Origin: Streptomyces sp. GESEQ-35
GTDB taxonomy: Bacteria > Actinomycetota > Actinomycetes > Streptomycetales > Streptomycetaceae
DNA: 64,000 bases
Direction of reading: 5' to 3'
NCBI RefSeq assembly: GCF_017948485.1
Contig: NZ_JAFFSX010000020.1
Coordinates: 62,001-126,000 of the forward strand
Shown here piece by piece: positions 24,949 through 33,277 of this stretch. Position numbers and translations under genes: made by a program. How positions within the stretch are numbered: the stretch's first letter is position 1; every line of letters begins with the position of its first letter. The notes beneath the pieces were generated by a model. That model was given only the letters and a program-made list of their open reading frames with translations, was not told the origin of the DNA and ran no database searches.

Positions 24949-26370
24949 CTAGCGGTGGATGGCCTTGACCTCGAGGAACTCCTCCAGCCCGAACCGGCCC
25001 AGCTCCCGGCCGTTGCCGCTCTGCTTGTACCCGCCGAACGGCGCGGTCAGGTTGAACTCCCCACCATTGACGATGACCTGGCCGGTGCGCATGCGCTTCG
25101 CCACAGCCAGCGCGTGGTCCGGCTCGCCGAACACGCTGCCGCCCAGGCCGTAGATGGAGTCGTTGGCGATGGCGACGGCCTCCTCCTCGTCGGCGTAGGG
25201 GATCACCGAGAGCACCGGGCCGAAGATCTCCTCCTGGGCGATGACGGCGTCCGGCGCGACGTTGGCGAAGATCGTCGGGCGGACGTAGGCGCCGCGTTCG
25301 AGGCCCACGACCGGGCCGGCGCCACCGAACGCGACGGTGGCCCCCTCGGCGATGCCGCGATCGATGTAGCCGGACACCCGCTTCTGCTGGGCGACCGAGG
25401 ACATCGGGCCGATCCGGGTGGCCGGGTCGGTCGGGTCGCCCACGCCGTAGGAACCGGCGGCGGCCACCACGAGCTCGACGATCTCGTCATGCCGGCTCGC
25501 GGGCACCAGCATCCGCGTCCATGCGGCGCAGGTCTGGCCGCTGTTCATCCAGGCGTACTCGAGGCCGACGTCGACGGCGCTCGGTAGGTCGGCGTCGTCG
25601 AGGATGACGTTGGCCGACTTGCCACCCAGCTCCAGCGCCACCCGCTTCACGGTGCCGGCCGCACCGATCGACACCCGCTTGCCAGCGCCGGTGGATCCGG
25701 TGAACGACACCATGTCGATGCCCTGGTGGCCGGAGATCGCTTCGCCGATCACCGACCCGGCGCCGTACACGACGTTGAAGACGCCCGCCGGGATCCCCGC
25801 GGCCGCGGTCACCTCGGCGAACAGGGCGGCGGTGAGCGGGGTGAGCACGCTGGGCTTGAGCACCACCGTGCAACCGGCGAGCAACGCAGGCGCGACCTTC
25901 GCGACGGTCTGATACAGGGGGGCGTTCCACGGCGTGATCGCGCCGACGACGCCGATCGGCTCGTGCACGAGCAGCGCGTTGCCCAGTTCCTCCTCCCAGG
26001 CGAAGCCGTCGGCCAGCGCGGCGAAGCTGCTCGCCACCTGGCAGGGCAGCCCGGCCTGCACGGTCTTGGCGTACGAGATCGGCGAACCCATCTCGGAGGT
26101 GACGGTGGCGGCGAAGTCGTCGATGGCGCCCTTGATGCCGTCGGCGATCCGGGCAATCGCGGCGGCTCGCTCACTGGCCGGCACCGCCGACCACTCCGGG
26201 AGCGCGCGCTGCGCGGCCGCGACGGCCCGGTCGACGTCGGCCGCCGTACCCGCCTGCGCGTCGGCGATCACGGTGGCGGTGGCCGGGTTCACGACCTCGA
26301 TGCGCTCGCTCCCGCCACCGACGGCCGCAGCGCCGTCGATCCAGTGCTGGACAGCTCGCTGCTCGTTCAT
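24949..26370 (-). CDS. Aldehyde dehydrogenase
   Basis: 473 residues, full length. Seen are the NAD-binding FTGSTGAGKRV, catalytic Glu in LELGGKSANVI, catalytic Cys in WMNSGQTCAAWTRML, and the C-terminal SGNGRELGRFGLEEFLEVK. ATG 26370 is the start. The longer open frame upstream (to 26814) is the antisense and frame-shifted reading of a duplicated aldo/keto reductase segment. The ATG overlaps the stop of that 67-codon AKR stub (ATGA), so the stub may now act as its translated leader. It oxidises an aldehyde to an acid with NAD(P). Confidence 0.9.
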   Translation of the reverse strand: MNEQRAVQHWIDGAAAVGGGSERIEVVNPATATVIADAQAGTAADVDRAVAAAQRALPEWSAVPASERAAAIARIADGIKGAIDDFAATVTSEMGSPISYAKTVQAGLPCQVASSFAALADGFAWEEELGNALLVHEPIGVVGAITPWNAPLYQTVAKVAPALLAGCTVVLKPSVLTPLTAALFAEVTAAAGIPAGVFNVVYGAGSVIGEAISGHQGIDMVSFTGSTGAGKRVSIGAAGTVKRVALELGGKSANVILDDADLPSAVDVGLEYAWMNSGQTCAAWTRMLVPASRHDEIVELVVAAAGSYGVGDPTDPATRIGPMSSVAQQKRVSGYIDRGIAEGATVAFGGAGPVVGLERGAYVRPTIFANVAPDAVIAQEEIFGPVLSVIPYADEEEAVAIANDSIYGLGGSVFGEPDHALAVAKRMRTGQVIVNGGEFNLTAPFGGYKQSGNGRELGRFGLEEFLEVKAIHR

Positions 26371-26570
26371 GCGCCGATCTCCTCGCTGTGGAACGGGTCG
26401 CAGGGCTCGGCGGTGTTGATGTGGGTGACGCCGAGGTCGGGCACGCGATGGATGGCGCGGATGGATTCGGCGTCGTCCAGGCCGCCGCCGGAGGTGTAGG
26501 TGTCGGCCATGGTCATGGCACCCAGGCCTATCCGGGAAACCCGCAGGCTCCCCAGCATGGCGTGCTGCAT
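26367..26570 (-). pseudogene. Truncated copy of the aldo/keto reductase N-terminus
   Basis: 67 residues, MQHAMLGSLRVSRIGLGAMT through PFHSEEI, differing from the start of the AKR at 27173-28153 at nine of the first 65 positions. The catalytic Tyr of AESYGPF has become Cys (AEPCDPF), and an Asp before it is Asn. The upstream GAGAACTCGTTTCTCGTCGA segment is also duplicated. The stop overlaps the aldehyde dehydrogenase ATG. The piece cannot be an active enzyme but could provide promoter and translation coupling for the ALDH gene. Confidence 0.85.
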
Positions 26571-26651
26571 GAGAGAACTCGTTTCTCGTCGAGAGTGTCG
26601 AAGGACGGTGCGTCAGAGGTAGCGGCGAGGGCCGGTGTTCGCGGCGTCCGG

Positions 26652-26671
26652 GGGGGTACACAGAGACCCCC
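26652..26671. repeat. Operator-like GGGGGTAC...ACCCCC element
   Basis: GGGGGTACACAGAGACCCCC is an inverted repeat closely resembling the element before the second XRE regulator (28310-28333). It lies just upstream of the duplicated AKR stub, as expected if the duplication carried regulatory DNA with it. Confidence 0.5.
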
Positions 26672-26672
26672 G

Positions 26673-27077
26673 CTACACGACCCTGGGCTTGTCGAGCATG
26701 GAGCCGACGTTGTGGTAGAATACCTGGTTCTCGACGATCTTGCCGTCCTTGATGGTGAATTGTTCGATGAAGTGGGTCAGCTCTCCGGTCGTGACGTCCG
26801 TGATGCCGACGCACGCCGCGACGCGGTCGCCGTCGGCGATGGTGTAATGCACCGTGATCGAGGAGACGTTGAGGTAGTTCGGCAAGACCTGGGCGAGGCC
26901 GAGGAATTCGTTCTTGCCGTGGTAGGCCTTCCCGAAGGGCAGGAACACCGGCTCGATGACCGCGACGTCCTCGGACAGGTAGGAGAAGACCCCCTCCACG
27001 TCTCCCCTGTTCGCCGCTGCGAACATGGCTTCGACTATCGCGCGGTTCTGCTCGGTCAGTGATGTGGCTGCGGACAT
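26673..27077 (-). CDS. SnoaL/NTF2-like protein
   Basis: 134 residues. IVEAMFAAANRGDVEGVFSY, the central GKNEFLGLAQVLPNYL and FIEQFTIKDGKIVENQVFYH are typical of the small cone-shaped NTF2-like fold. An AGGAG site precedes ATG 27077. Such proteins can be isomerases, cyclases or simply ligand binders. It sits between the AKR and ALDH genes on the same strand, so a shared stress or catabolic role is plausible. No catalytic residue can be assigned. Confidence 0.8.
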   Translation of the reverse strand: MSAATSLTEQNRAIVEAMFAAANRGDVEGVFSYLSEDVAVIEPVFLPFGKAYHGKNEFLGLAQVLPNYLNVSSITVHYTIADGDRVAACVGITDVTTGELTHFIEQFTIKDGKIVENQVFYHNVGSMLDKPRVV

Positions 27078-27172
27078 GGCGTTTCTCCTCTGGGGCGAAG
27101 GCTCTCGTGCGTCGAGAACCCTGTTGGGGTCCGGTGTTCGGGATGGTTGCGGCACACTCGTCGACGCTGGGT

Positions 27173-28153
27173 TCAGCGGTCGATCGTGGACTCGTTGAAC
27201 TCGTCGTGTCGGGCGCCGGTGGCCGGCGTGAGGGTGTTGAGCCGCTGCAACTGGTCGGCGGTCAGGACGACGCCGTCGGCTGCGGTGTTCTCCTCGACGC
27301 GAGCGACTCGCCGGCTGCCGGGGATCGGGGCGATGTCCCCGCCCTGGGCCACCAGCCAGGCCAGCGCGATCTGTGCCGGGGTGGCAGTCGCCTCGGCCGC
27401 AATGTTCCGTACCTCCTCCACGAGTTGCAGGTTCTGGTAGAAGGCCTCGCCGATGAAGCGCGGATTGGTCTTGCGCCAGTCGTCGTCGGGGATGTCGTCC
27501 GGCGTGCGGATCTGGCCGGTCAGGAACCCGTGCCCGAGCGGCGCGTAGGGGACGAGGCCGATGCCCAGCTCGCGCAGCAGGGGCAGCAGCTCGGTCTCGA
27601 CGTCGCGCGTCCACAGGGAGTACTCGGTCTGCAACGCGGCGATCGGGTGCACGGCGTGCGCGCGGCGGATCGTGTCCGGAGAGGCCTCGGACAGGCCGAG
27701 GTGCAGGACCTTGCCCTCGGCGACCAGCTCGGCCATGGTGCCGACGGTGTCCTCGATGGGGGTGTTCGGGTCGACCCGGTGCTGGTAACAGAGGTCGATC
27801 CGGTCGGTGCGAAGGCGCTTCAGGGAGCCCTCGACGGCGGTGCGGATGTTGGCCGGACTGCTGTCGAACATGCCGGTTCCATCCCCGGCATGGGACAGGA
27901 TGCCGAACTTCGTGGCGACGACGACCTGGTCGCGCCGGTCCTGGAGCGCCTGACCGACGATCTCCTCGCTGTGGAACGGACCGTAGCTCTCAGCGGTGTC
28001 GATGTGGGTGACGCCGAGGTCGAGCGCGCGATGGACGGCGCGGATGGATTCGGCGTCGTCCAGGCCGCCGCCGGAGGTGTAGGTGCCGGCCATGGTCATG
28101 GCACCCAGGCCGATCCGGGAAACCCGCAGGCTCCCGAGCGTGGCGTGCTGCAT
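27173..28153 (-). CDS. Aldo/keto reductase
   Basis: 326 residues, complete. The catalytic tetrad is Asp and Tyr in DTAESYGPFHSEE, Lys in VVATKFGI, His in CYQHRVDPNTPIED. The C-terminal cofactor motif is IPGSRRVARVEEN. It is NADPH-dependent and belongs to the same subfamily as the AKR at 10117. It lies divergent from the XRE/MmyB regulator at 28366, across a GGGGTAC-type inverted repeat, and is its likely target. Its first 65 codons plus leader were duplicated to 26367-26600. Confidence 0.9.
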   Translation of the reverse strand: MQHATLGSLRVSRIGLGAMTMAGTYTSGGGLDDAESIRAVHRALDLGVTHIDTAESYGPFHSEEIVGQALQDRRDQVVVATKFGILSHAGDGTGMFDSSPANIRTAVEGSLKRLRTDRIDLCYQHRVDPNTPIEDTVGTMAELVAEGKVLHLGLSEASPDTIRRAHAVHPIAALQTEYSLWTRDVETELLPLLRELGIGLVPYAPLGHGFLTGQIRTPDDIPDDDWRKTNPRFIGEAFYQNLQLVEEVRNIAAEATATPAQIALAWLVAQGGDIAPIPGSRRVARVEENTAADGVVLTADQLQRLNTLTPATGARHDEFNESTIDR

Positions 28154-28309
28154 CAGAGAACTCGTTTCTCGTCGAGAGTGTCGAAGGAAGGTGCATCAGA
28201 GATCAGAGAGAAGCGACGAGGGGCGGCCTCCGCGGCATCCGGGCGTCGATCTCGATCTCGCCGACATCCAGCCAACATCGGTTCACCACATCCCGACAGG
28301 CACGGCGAA

Positions 28310-28333
28310 AAGGGGTACTCACAGGGACCCCTT
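28310..28333. promoter_or_regulatory. Inverted-repeat operator between AKR and XRE regulator
   Basis: AAGGGGTAC and GGACCCCTT arms (one mismatch) separated by six bases, 32 bp before the regulator start. It resembles the palindrome at 8084-8110, which lies at the same place relative to the paralogous regulator. Confidence 0.65.
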
Positions 28334-28365
28334 ACGGGATTGAGGCCGGGCCTATCCTTGATCTC

Positions 28366-29277
28366 ATGGACGAGAAGGAGGCCGCGCGGGCGGCGGTCCG
28401 CGAGTTCCTCACCACCCGCCGCGCCCGGGTCACCCCAACCGACGCCGGCCTTCCTCCGCAGGGCACCCGCCGTCGGGTGAAAGGCCTGCGCAGGGAGGAG
28501 GTCGCGTTGCTCGCCGGGGTCAGCCCGGAGTACTACGTGCGACTCGAACGCGGCCAGGCAACCGGGCCCTCCGCCGGAGTCGTCGACGCCGTCGCCGACG
28601 TCCTGCGTCTGGACGATGACGAACGCGCTCACCTCGACCGGCTGCTCGCCGCGCTGACCCCCGCGTCCCGCAAACGGAGCCGCGGCGCGGCGAAGGACCT
28701 GGTCACCCCCGGAATCCGGGTGCTGCTGGACTCCATGGACCACCTACCCGCGGTGGTCTTCAACGGCCGGTTCGACATCCTCGCGGTCAACACACTGGGG
28801 CGCGCACTCATCGCGCCCATGTACGACCTGCCCGGACGGACGAACAGCGCCCGCTTCCTGTTCCTCGACGAGCCCAGGGCCCGGGACCTGTTCCCCGAGT
28901 GGGAACGGATCACAGCCGACACCGTGGCGATGCTGCGCATCGAGGCCGGCCGCTACCCCGACGACCCCGACCTGACCGAACTGATCGGACAACTCGCGAC
29001 CCGCAGCACCGAATTCCGGACGCGCTGGGCGACCAACGACGTACGAATCCACCGAACCGGCACGAAGACCTTCCGGCACCCACTCATCGGCGAGGTCACA
29101 CTGCCCTACGAGACTCTCCGCATCGACGCCGTCTCCGACCAGATCCTCAATGTCTACACCCCACAACCCGGCACCCCCGAAGCCGACGCGATCCGCCTCC
29201 TGGCCAGCTGGAACGCCGACGACCAGCGGGGCAACAACCCGACACCAGGAACAAGCGTCCGGAACTCCGAGGACTAA
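28366..29277 (+). CDS. XRE-family regulator with MmyB-like ligand-binding domain
   Basis: 303 residues. The HTH is REFLTTRRARVTPTDAGLPP then LRREEVALLAGVSPEYYVRL, and the sensor domain is VFNGRFDILAVNTLGRAL and NSARFLFLDEPRARDLFPEW. It is a paralogue of the regulator at 7167, with the same domain order and a similar operator. The AKR gene is divergent from it. The sensor domain probably binds a hydrophobic small molecule; the ligand is unknown. Confidence 0.88.
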   Translation: MDEKEAARAAVREFLTTRRARVTPTDAGLPPQGTRRRVKGLRREEVALLAGVSPEYYVRLERGQATGPSAGVVDAVADVLRLDDDERAHLDRLLAALTPASRKRSRGAAKDLVTPGIRVLLDSMDHLPAVVFNGRFDILAVNTLGRALIAPMYDLPGRTNSARFLFLDEPRARDLFPEWERITADTVAMLRIEAGRYPDDPDLTELIGQLATRSTEFRTRWATNDVRIHRTGTKTFRHPLIGEVTLPYETLRIDAVSDQILNVYTPQPGTPEADAIRLLASWNADDQRGNNPTPGTSVRNSED

Positions 29278-29401
29278 CTGGGGACACGCGACTGGTCCAG
29301 CCCACTCCTCCGGTTCTGTCCGCTCTGCCGAGCAGCGAACACCTCAGGCGCACGCACCCGCTCCGCTGGTTGCAGGCCGGCCATCCCCGATCTGGACAGC
29401 G

Positions 29402-29482
29402 TGGCCCGGAGGAAAGGCCTGCCGGAAGGCCTCGACACCATCCGGGCGAAGTTCCTCAACGACCCAGACAGGGCGGCCTGAC
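29402..29482 (+). other. Possible C-terminal gene fragment
   Basis: The frame ending at 29482 reads VARRKGLPEGLDTIRAKFLN then DPDRAA and a stop. Its composition is protein-like but it has no start and is only about 30 residues. It may be the tail of a lost gene. I do not recognise it. Confidence 0.2.
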
Positions 29483-29525
29483 CACCTCACCCGGAGACCG
29501 GACGCCGCTGGGAAGGCGCAGCCCG

Positions 29526-30341
29526 TCAGGCGAGCAGGTTCATGAAACGATCAGCTTGCCGCTCCGCCGTGCCGGGCGGGTTCCTGGCGTTCTGGTTGTC
29601 GAAGTTCAGGAGGAACAGCCAGACCAGGGCGAGGAGCCGACGGCAGTCCTCAAGCCGTGCGGACTCGGATGCCGTCAGCTCGAAGTGCGCCAGAAACGAC
29701 GGGACATCGAGCGGGTGCTCCACCCAGCTCCCTACGTGCTCAGTGATTTCCGCAAGCTCGAAGGCGCGGTCGCTGCGGCCCGAGTCCTCGAAGTCGACGA
29801 CCCGGACGCGGGAGCCATCCCAAAGGTAGTTGGCGAGGTTACCGTCTCCTGGGCCGAAGACCGGCGGCACATCCAACGCTCCGTCGGCATTCAGGCCTGA
29901 GCGGGCAAGCCACTCCAGCCCGCGGTCCATGGCCAGCGCCACCGGGCCGACGCTCTTGGGACGGGCCGACACCGCCCAGGCATTGATGTGGGCGATGAGG
30001 TCCTGCTGCTGCCCGGGCCTGACCGGCACCTCACGGAGCGTGGCAGCGGGCACCGCGGCATACAACCCGCTTGCGGCTTCTGCCAGCGCCCTGACTTGCT
30101 CATCTCCCAGGACGCACCCCCGCAGCGGCACGCCGTCGAGCCGGGACATCACCACGGTCGACCCAGCAGTCGCGAGGTCCGCCTTCCACGGTTCAGGGGC
30201 CAGCCCAGGCGCATGAGCGGCCAGCAGTCTCAACGCGCGCCATTCGCGCTCAGCGCGCCCGATGTCCTCTCCGGAGAACCGCTTGACCACATGGTCAGCA
30301 GCCATCTCCACCGCGTGAGTGCTCCATTCAACAGAACCCAT
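29526..30341 (-). CDS. APH-type phosphotransferase
   Basis: 271 residues. It shows the kinase-like fold of aminoglycoside/choline phosphotransferases: HVVKRFSGEDIGRAEREWRA (ATP-binding Lys and helix), VVMSRLDGVPLRG (hinge), FGPGDGNLANYLWDG in place of the usual HxDxxxxN, and VVDFEDSGRSDRAFELAEI (metal-binding Asp). The catalytic HGD is GPGDGN here, with His replaced by Gly or Pro. The Asp and Asn are kept. ATG 30341 is chosen; the longer frame to 30527 is less protein-like. The substrate is unknown and resistance is not implied. Confidence 0.75.
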   Translation of the reverse strand: MGSVEWSTHAVEMAADHVVKRFSGEDIGRAEREWRALRLLAAHAPGLAPEPWKADLATAGSTVVMSRLDGVPLRGCVLGDEQVRALAEAASGLYAAVPAATLREVPVRPGQQQDLIAHINAWAVSARPKSVGPVALAMDRGLEWLARSGLNADGALDVPPVFGPGDGNLANYLWDGSRVRVVDFEDSGRSDRAFELAEITEHVGSWVEHPLDVPSFLAHFELTASESARLEDCRRLLALVWLFLLNFDNQNARNPPGTAERQADRFMNLLA

Positions 30342-30391
30342 GGGCAAAGATCCTGCCAGGGGCTGATCCGCACTCCTGATCAAGAGTTTCA

Positions 30392-30421
30392 GAAGGGGTG
30401 TCGCGTGCGCGGCACCCCTTC
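30392..30421. terminator. Strong hairpin upstream of the phosphotransferase
   Basis: GAAGGGGTG and CACCCCTTC arms enclose a further CGCG/CGCG pairing. It lies 51 bp before the phosphotransferase start, so it is either a leader hairpin of that gene or the terminator of a lost gene. Confidence 0.5.
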
Positions 30422-30688
30422 GCCGTCGCACTACCCAGTCAGTGCGTAGGAGACCGTGGCCGACAGCCCACGCATCCGGGCACAGGGCGAAACCGAACGT
30501 GGCCGCACGCTGCTGGTGATACTCCATGCCAAACGCTCAAACCAAACCAAGCCCTTCGTATCGCCCTCCACCACGGCGAGCGCTTCACCCTGGCCGACAC
30601 CGGCTACACCCCCACTCTAAACGTGCAGGTCAAGGGCGTTTTCTACGGTGAGTAGTCCTGGTGGCGTCTCGCACGGCATACTCGTGAC
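30422..30688. other. Intergenic region upstream of the toxin-antitoxin-like pair
   Basis: Open frames occur on both strands (for example 30398-30655), but none shows recognisable motifs. The antitoxin promoter must lie at its right end. Confidence 0.25.
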
Positions 30689-30928
30689 ATGGCCGACATC
30701 GAGATCGACGACACCACCAAGGCCACGCTGCAGGACCTGGCCGACGACGCGGGACTGTCCGTGCCGGACTACCTCGCCAAGGTGGCCGAGGAGAAACAGC
30801 ACGAGCGCGCGCTGACCGTAGGTGCCGAGGTCTTCCGGCGTGTCACCAGCGACCCGGCGACCGTGGCAGCCTTCGACGCGGAGTTCGGCGCCCCCTCGCA
30901 GGCCAAGCCCGCCCCGCGGGCGGCCTGA
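30689..30928 (+). CDS. Antitoxin-like protein of a Phd/Doc-type pair
   Basis: 79 residues. MADIEIDDTTKATLQDLADD followed by AGLSVPDYLAKVAEEKQHE looks like a short ribbon-helix-helix protein. The acidic-to-flexible C-terminus (FDAEFGAPSQAKPAPRAA) would wrap the partner. The next gene starts only 3 bp after its stop. In Streptomyces this kind of protein is annotated with Fic-family toxin components. DNA binding and autoregulation are family inference. Confidence 0.7.
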   Translation: MADIEIDDTTKATLQDLADDAGLSVPDYLAKVAEEKQHERALTVGAEVFRRVTSDPATVAAFDAEFGAPSQAKPAPRAA

Positions 30929-30931
30929 CCT

Positions 30932-31321
30932 GTGCCGGCTGAGTACTACGTCGACTACCGGTGGTTCCTGGAACGCCAGGAAGAGATCCTGCCGGACGAC
31001 CTGACCGTCAACGACTTCTCCGTCCTCGTCGGCATGGCCGCCCGCCACAAGGTAGACCCGCCGCGCCACGACCAGAATCACCCTGACGCCTGCTGGCGAG
31101 CCGCCGTGTTCCTGGAAGAGTGCGTCCTGCTGCGACCGCTCCCCGCCCGAAACGAGCTCTTCGGCTACGGCCTGGCCGTCGCCTACCTCGAGCTCTCCGG
31201 GCAACGCGTCGACACGAAGTTCGAGCTGTGGCGCGACCTGATCAACGACATCCGCGCCCTGGGCCTGGACTCGTACGACGTGGCCGCGCGCATCCGATCC
31301 TGGCACCTCCCCTCACCCTGA
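30932..31321 (+). CDS. Doc/Fic-related toxin-like protein with degenerate motif
   Basis: 129 residues from GTG 30932. The overall plan matches Streptomyces Fic/Doc toxin components: LRPLPARNELFGYGLAVAYL stands where a catalytic HxFxDxNKR loop and its following helix belong. The His, Asp/Asn and Lys-Arg needed to transfer AMP or phosphate are not all present, although the surrounding helices are kept (ACWRAAVFLEECVL; AYLELSGQRVDTKFE). It may be inactive, changed in chemistry, or a partner-binding protein. The antitoxin-like gene is directly upstream, in one operon. Confidence 0.65.
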   Translation: MPAEYYVDYRWFLERQEEILPDDLTVNDFSVLVGMAARHKVDPPRHDQNHPDACWRAAVFLEECVLLRPLPARNELFGYGLAVAYLELSGQRVDTKFELWRDLINDIRALGLDSYDVAARIRSWHLPSP

Positions 31322-31426
31322 CCGTCACGCCACCTGCCCCGTCATGAGCAGCACCCGACCGAGCCGGATCGGCGCATTGGCTATGCACGTGAGAACGCAG
31401 ATCATGCACACACTCCGTGACGACCA

Positions 31427-32269
31427 TCACCTGGCCGAATCCGCGCCCTCGCCTGTCAGGAATTCGCGAGCCCCGCGCACCCTGGTGCGCAGACTGTGCT
31501 GGGTTGCTCTGCTGTCCAGACGCACGTCCAGCGATCCAGTGACGCCTGTGTCTGCCCGTCGCCCCGCAGGCAGAGTGGCCGGGTCAAGGCCATCGCGCCG
31601 AGCGATCAGGAGTCCGAGTTCGTGACGGCTGACCGCGTCTGGCCCTGCGACGTGACGGATTCCGGCGTGATCGGCGGACGCGAGTTCCAGAATCGCCGCG
31701 GCGAGGTCCGACACATGCACTGGGCAACGGACATCGTCGGTGAACAGGGCCCCGTCACGGCGCCCATCGGACAGCTCATGCACCAACGTCTCGTGCTCGG
31801 AATCCCCATCGCCGATGATCAGCGACGTTCGGGCGACGACTGCTGCCGGGGCCAGCAGGCGGATCGCGGTCTCGGCAGCGGCCTTTGCGGCACCATAAGG
31901 AGTGATCGGATCCGGTGTAGCGGCTTCGTCGTAGTAGACCTGGGCCCCGGAGAAGACCGCGTCGCTGGACACGTGCACCAGCCGTGCTCCCCGGCTGGTT
32001 GCGGCCATCGCCACCCGGATGGCGCCCTCCGCCGTTGTCGCCCAATCGGCCTTCCGGGAAGCCGCGTTGATCACAACACGTGGATGCACTTCGTCGAGCA
32101 CCGAGATGATGTTCTCGTGATTGCGGAGGTCAAGTGGCAGCCACTTGACCCCGGCGAGGCGACCGGGGTTCCGCACAAAGGTCGCGGTAACGACGTGCCC
32201 GGAAGCTGTTGCCTGTCGTGCCAGTTCCCTGCCGAGGAAACCGCTGGCGCCGATGATGAGCAAGGTCAT
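31427..32269 (-). CDS. NAD(P)-dependent sugar-nucleotide reductase (RmlD-like SDR)
   Basis: 280 residues. The Rossmann motif is LLIIGASGFLGRELARQATA. HVSSDAVFSG and the TPYGAAKAAAE sequence (YxxxK) form the extended-SDR active site, as in dTDP-4-dehydrorhamnose reductases. VINAASRKADWATTAEGAIR fits the same family. No other deoxysugar gene is nearby, so it may be a stand-alone SDR with another substrate. ATG 32269 is preferred to the start at 32281 because it begins at the nucleotide fold. Confidence 0.83.
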   Translation of the reverse strand: MTLLIIGASGFLGRELARQATASGHVVTATFVRNPGRLAGVKWLPLDLRNHENIISVLDEVHPRVVINAASRKADWATTAEGAIRVAMAATSRGARLVHVSSDAVFSGAQVYYDEAATPDPITPYGAAKAAAETAIRLLAPAAVVARTSLIIGDGDSEHETLVHELSDGRRDGALFTDDVRCPVHVSDLAAAILELASADHAGIRHVAGPDAVSRHELGLLIARRDGLDPATLPAGRRADTGVTGSLDVRLDSRATQHSLRTRVRGAREFLTGEGADSAR

Positions 32270-32632
32270 GGCCCGACACACTATGCCTCGGGGAAAACCC
32301 GCTTCACCAGCACGGAGTTGAGGTACGGGAACAGCATGCCGACAAGCTCATCACACCACATCACGGTCCCAGATGACGCTACGTCACCGCGCGCAAGGCA
32401 CGGTGATAGTCCTCACGGAATGTGTGCCGGATCCGAGAACGTGAGCCGCTTGTCGACGAGTTCGGGAGTCATTTCCAGGTCCCGCCTCATGATCAGTGAT
32501 GATGACTTCGGGAGGCACTACGGCCATCCTCGCGGGCCGCGTGCGGATGGCGGCAGATCCGTGCACGAGCGATGAGATCGGCGCCGCGATCCGGTCATAC
32601 CGAACGACGCCCCCAGCGCGAAGGATGCGACC
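32270..32632. other. Intergenic region
   Basis: 363 bp. On the minus strand a short frame ends LVDKRLTFSDPAHIP at about 32416, which looks like the tail of a lost enzyme gene, but there is no upstream part. Nothing else is supported. Confidence 0.25.
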
Positions 32633-33277
32633 ATGAAACTGACGACCGTAACGAACGTCTCCGTCGACGGAGTGACACAGGGACATCGACGGATTGATAC
32701 ACCAAACCGGCGCGGAGACGGCGCGCCGGACGAGGATGGCGGCGTCGGATTCGAGCGCTTCGGATGGGGCCCGCCACTGCTCGACGACGAGGCCTCGACG
32801 TTCATCAGCCAGGCTTTCCAGCGCGCTGACGCCTTTCTGTTCGGCCGGCGGACGTACGACATTTTCGCCGGCTCCTGGGGAGCAGGCATGGATCCTCAAA
32901 ACCCCGTCGGACGGGCGTTGAACACGCGGCCCAAGTACGTCGCCTCGACCACGCTCACAGATCCGCAATGGGCGGACACCACCGTCCTGTCCGGTGACGT
33001 CGCGGGCGCCATCGGCGAGCTGCGAGCCAAGCCGGGCGGTGAGCTTCAGGTGTGGGGCAGTGGCACCCTGATCCGCTGGCTGCTCAACCACCGACTGGTC
33101 GACGAGATCGTGCTGCTCACCTATCCCGTGGTCGTCGGTCAGGGCACGCGGCTCTTCCCTGTCACCGGCTCGGACCTGGGACTTGAGCTGGTCGACTTGC
33201 AGTCCACCCCGAAGGGGCTGACGATCCAGACCTATCGCACCACCGGTCGCCCGCAGTACGAGACAGCCACGACCTGA
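32633..33277 (+). CDS. Dihydrofolate-reductase-like protein with an N-terminal insertion
   Basis: 214 residues. MKLTTVTNVSVDGVTQG begins like all family members, but where relatives read directly into GAPDED this one inserts a basic stretch (HRRIDTPNRRGDG, about 13 residues). The rest is canonical: DAFLFGRRTYDIFAGSWG, ELQVWGSGTLIRWLLNHRLV and LLTYPVVVGQGTRLFPV. The insertion lies in the loop that normally covers NADPH. It is monocistronic. A recent in-frame insertion or compensating indels are possible. Confidence 0.85.
   Translation: MKLTTVTNVSVDGVTQGHRRIDTPNRRGDGAPDEDGGVGFERFGWGPPLLDDEASTFISQAFQRADAFLFGRRTYDIFAGSWGAGMDPQNPVGRALNTRPKYVASTTLTDPQWADTTVLSGDVAGAIGELRAKPGGELQVWGSGTLIRWLLNHRLVDEIVLLTYPVVVGQGTRLFPVTGSDLGLELVDLQSTPKGLTIQTYRTTGRPQYETATT

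Noticed and set aside
29526..30341. Aminoglycoside resistance gene
   Set aside because: The fold is APH-like, but the catalytic His is missing and many such proteins act on other small molecules; resistance cannot be claimed.
31427..32269. Deoxysugar biosynthesis locus
   Set aside because: Only one RmlD-like reductase is present, without RmlA, RmlB or RmlC homologues or glycosyltransferases nearby.
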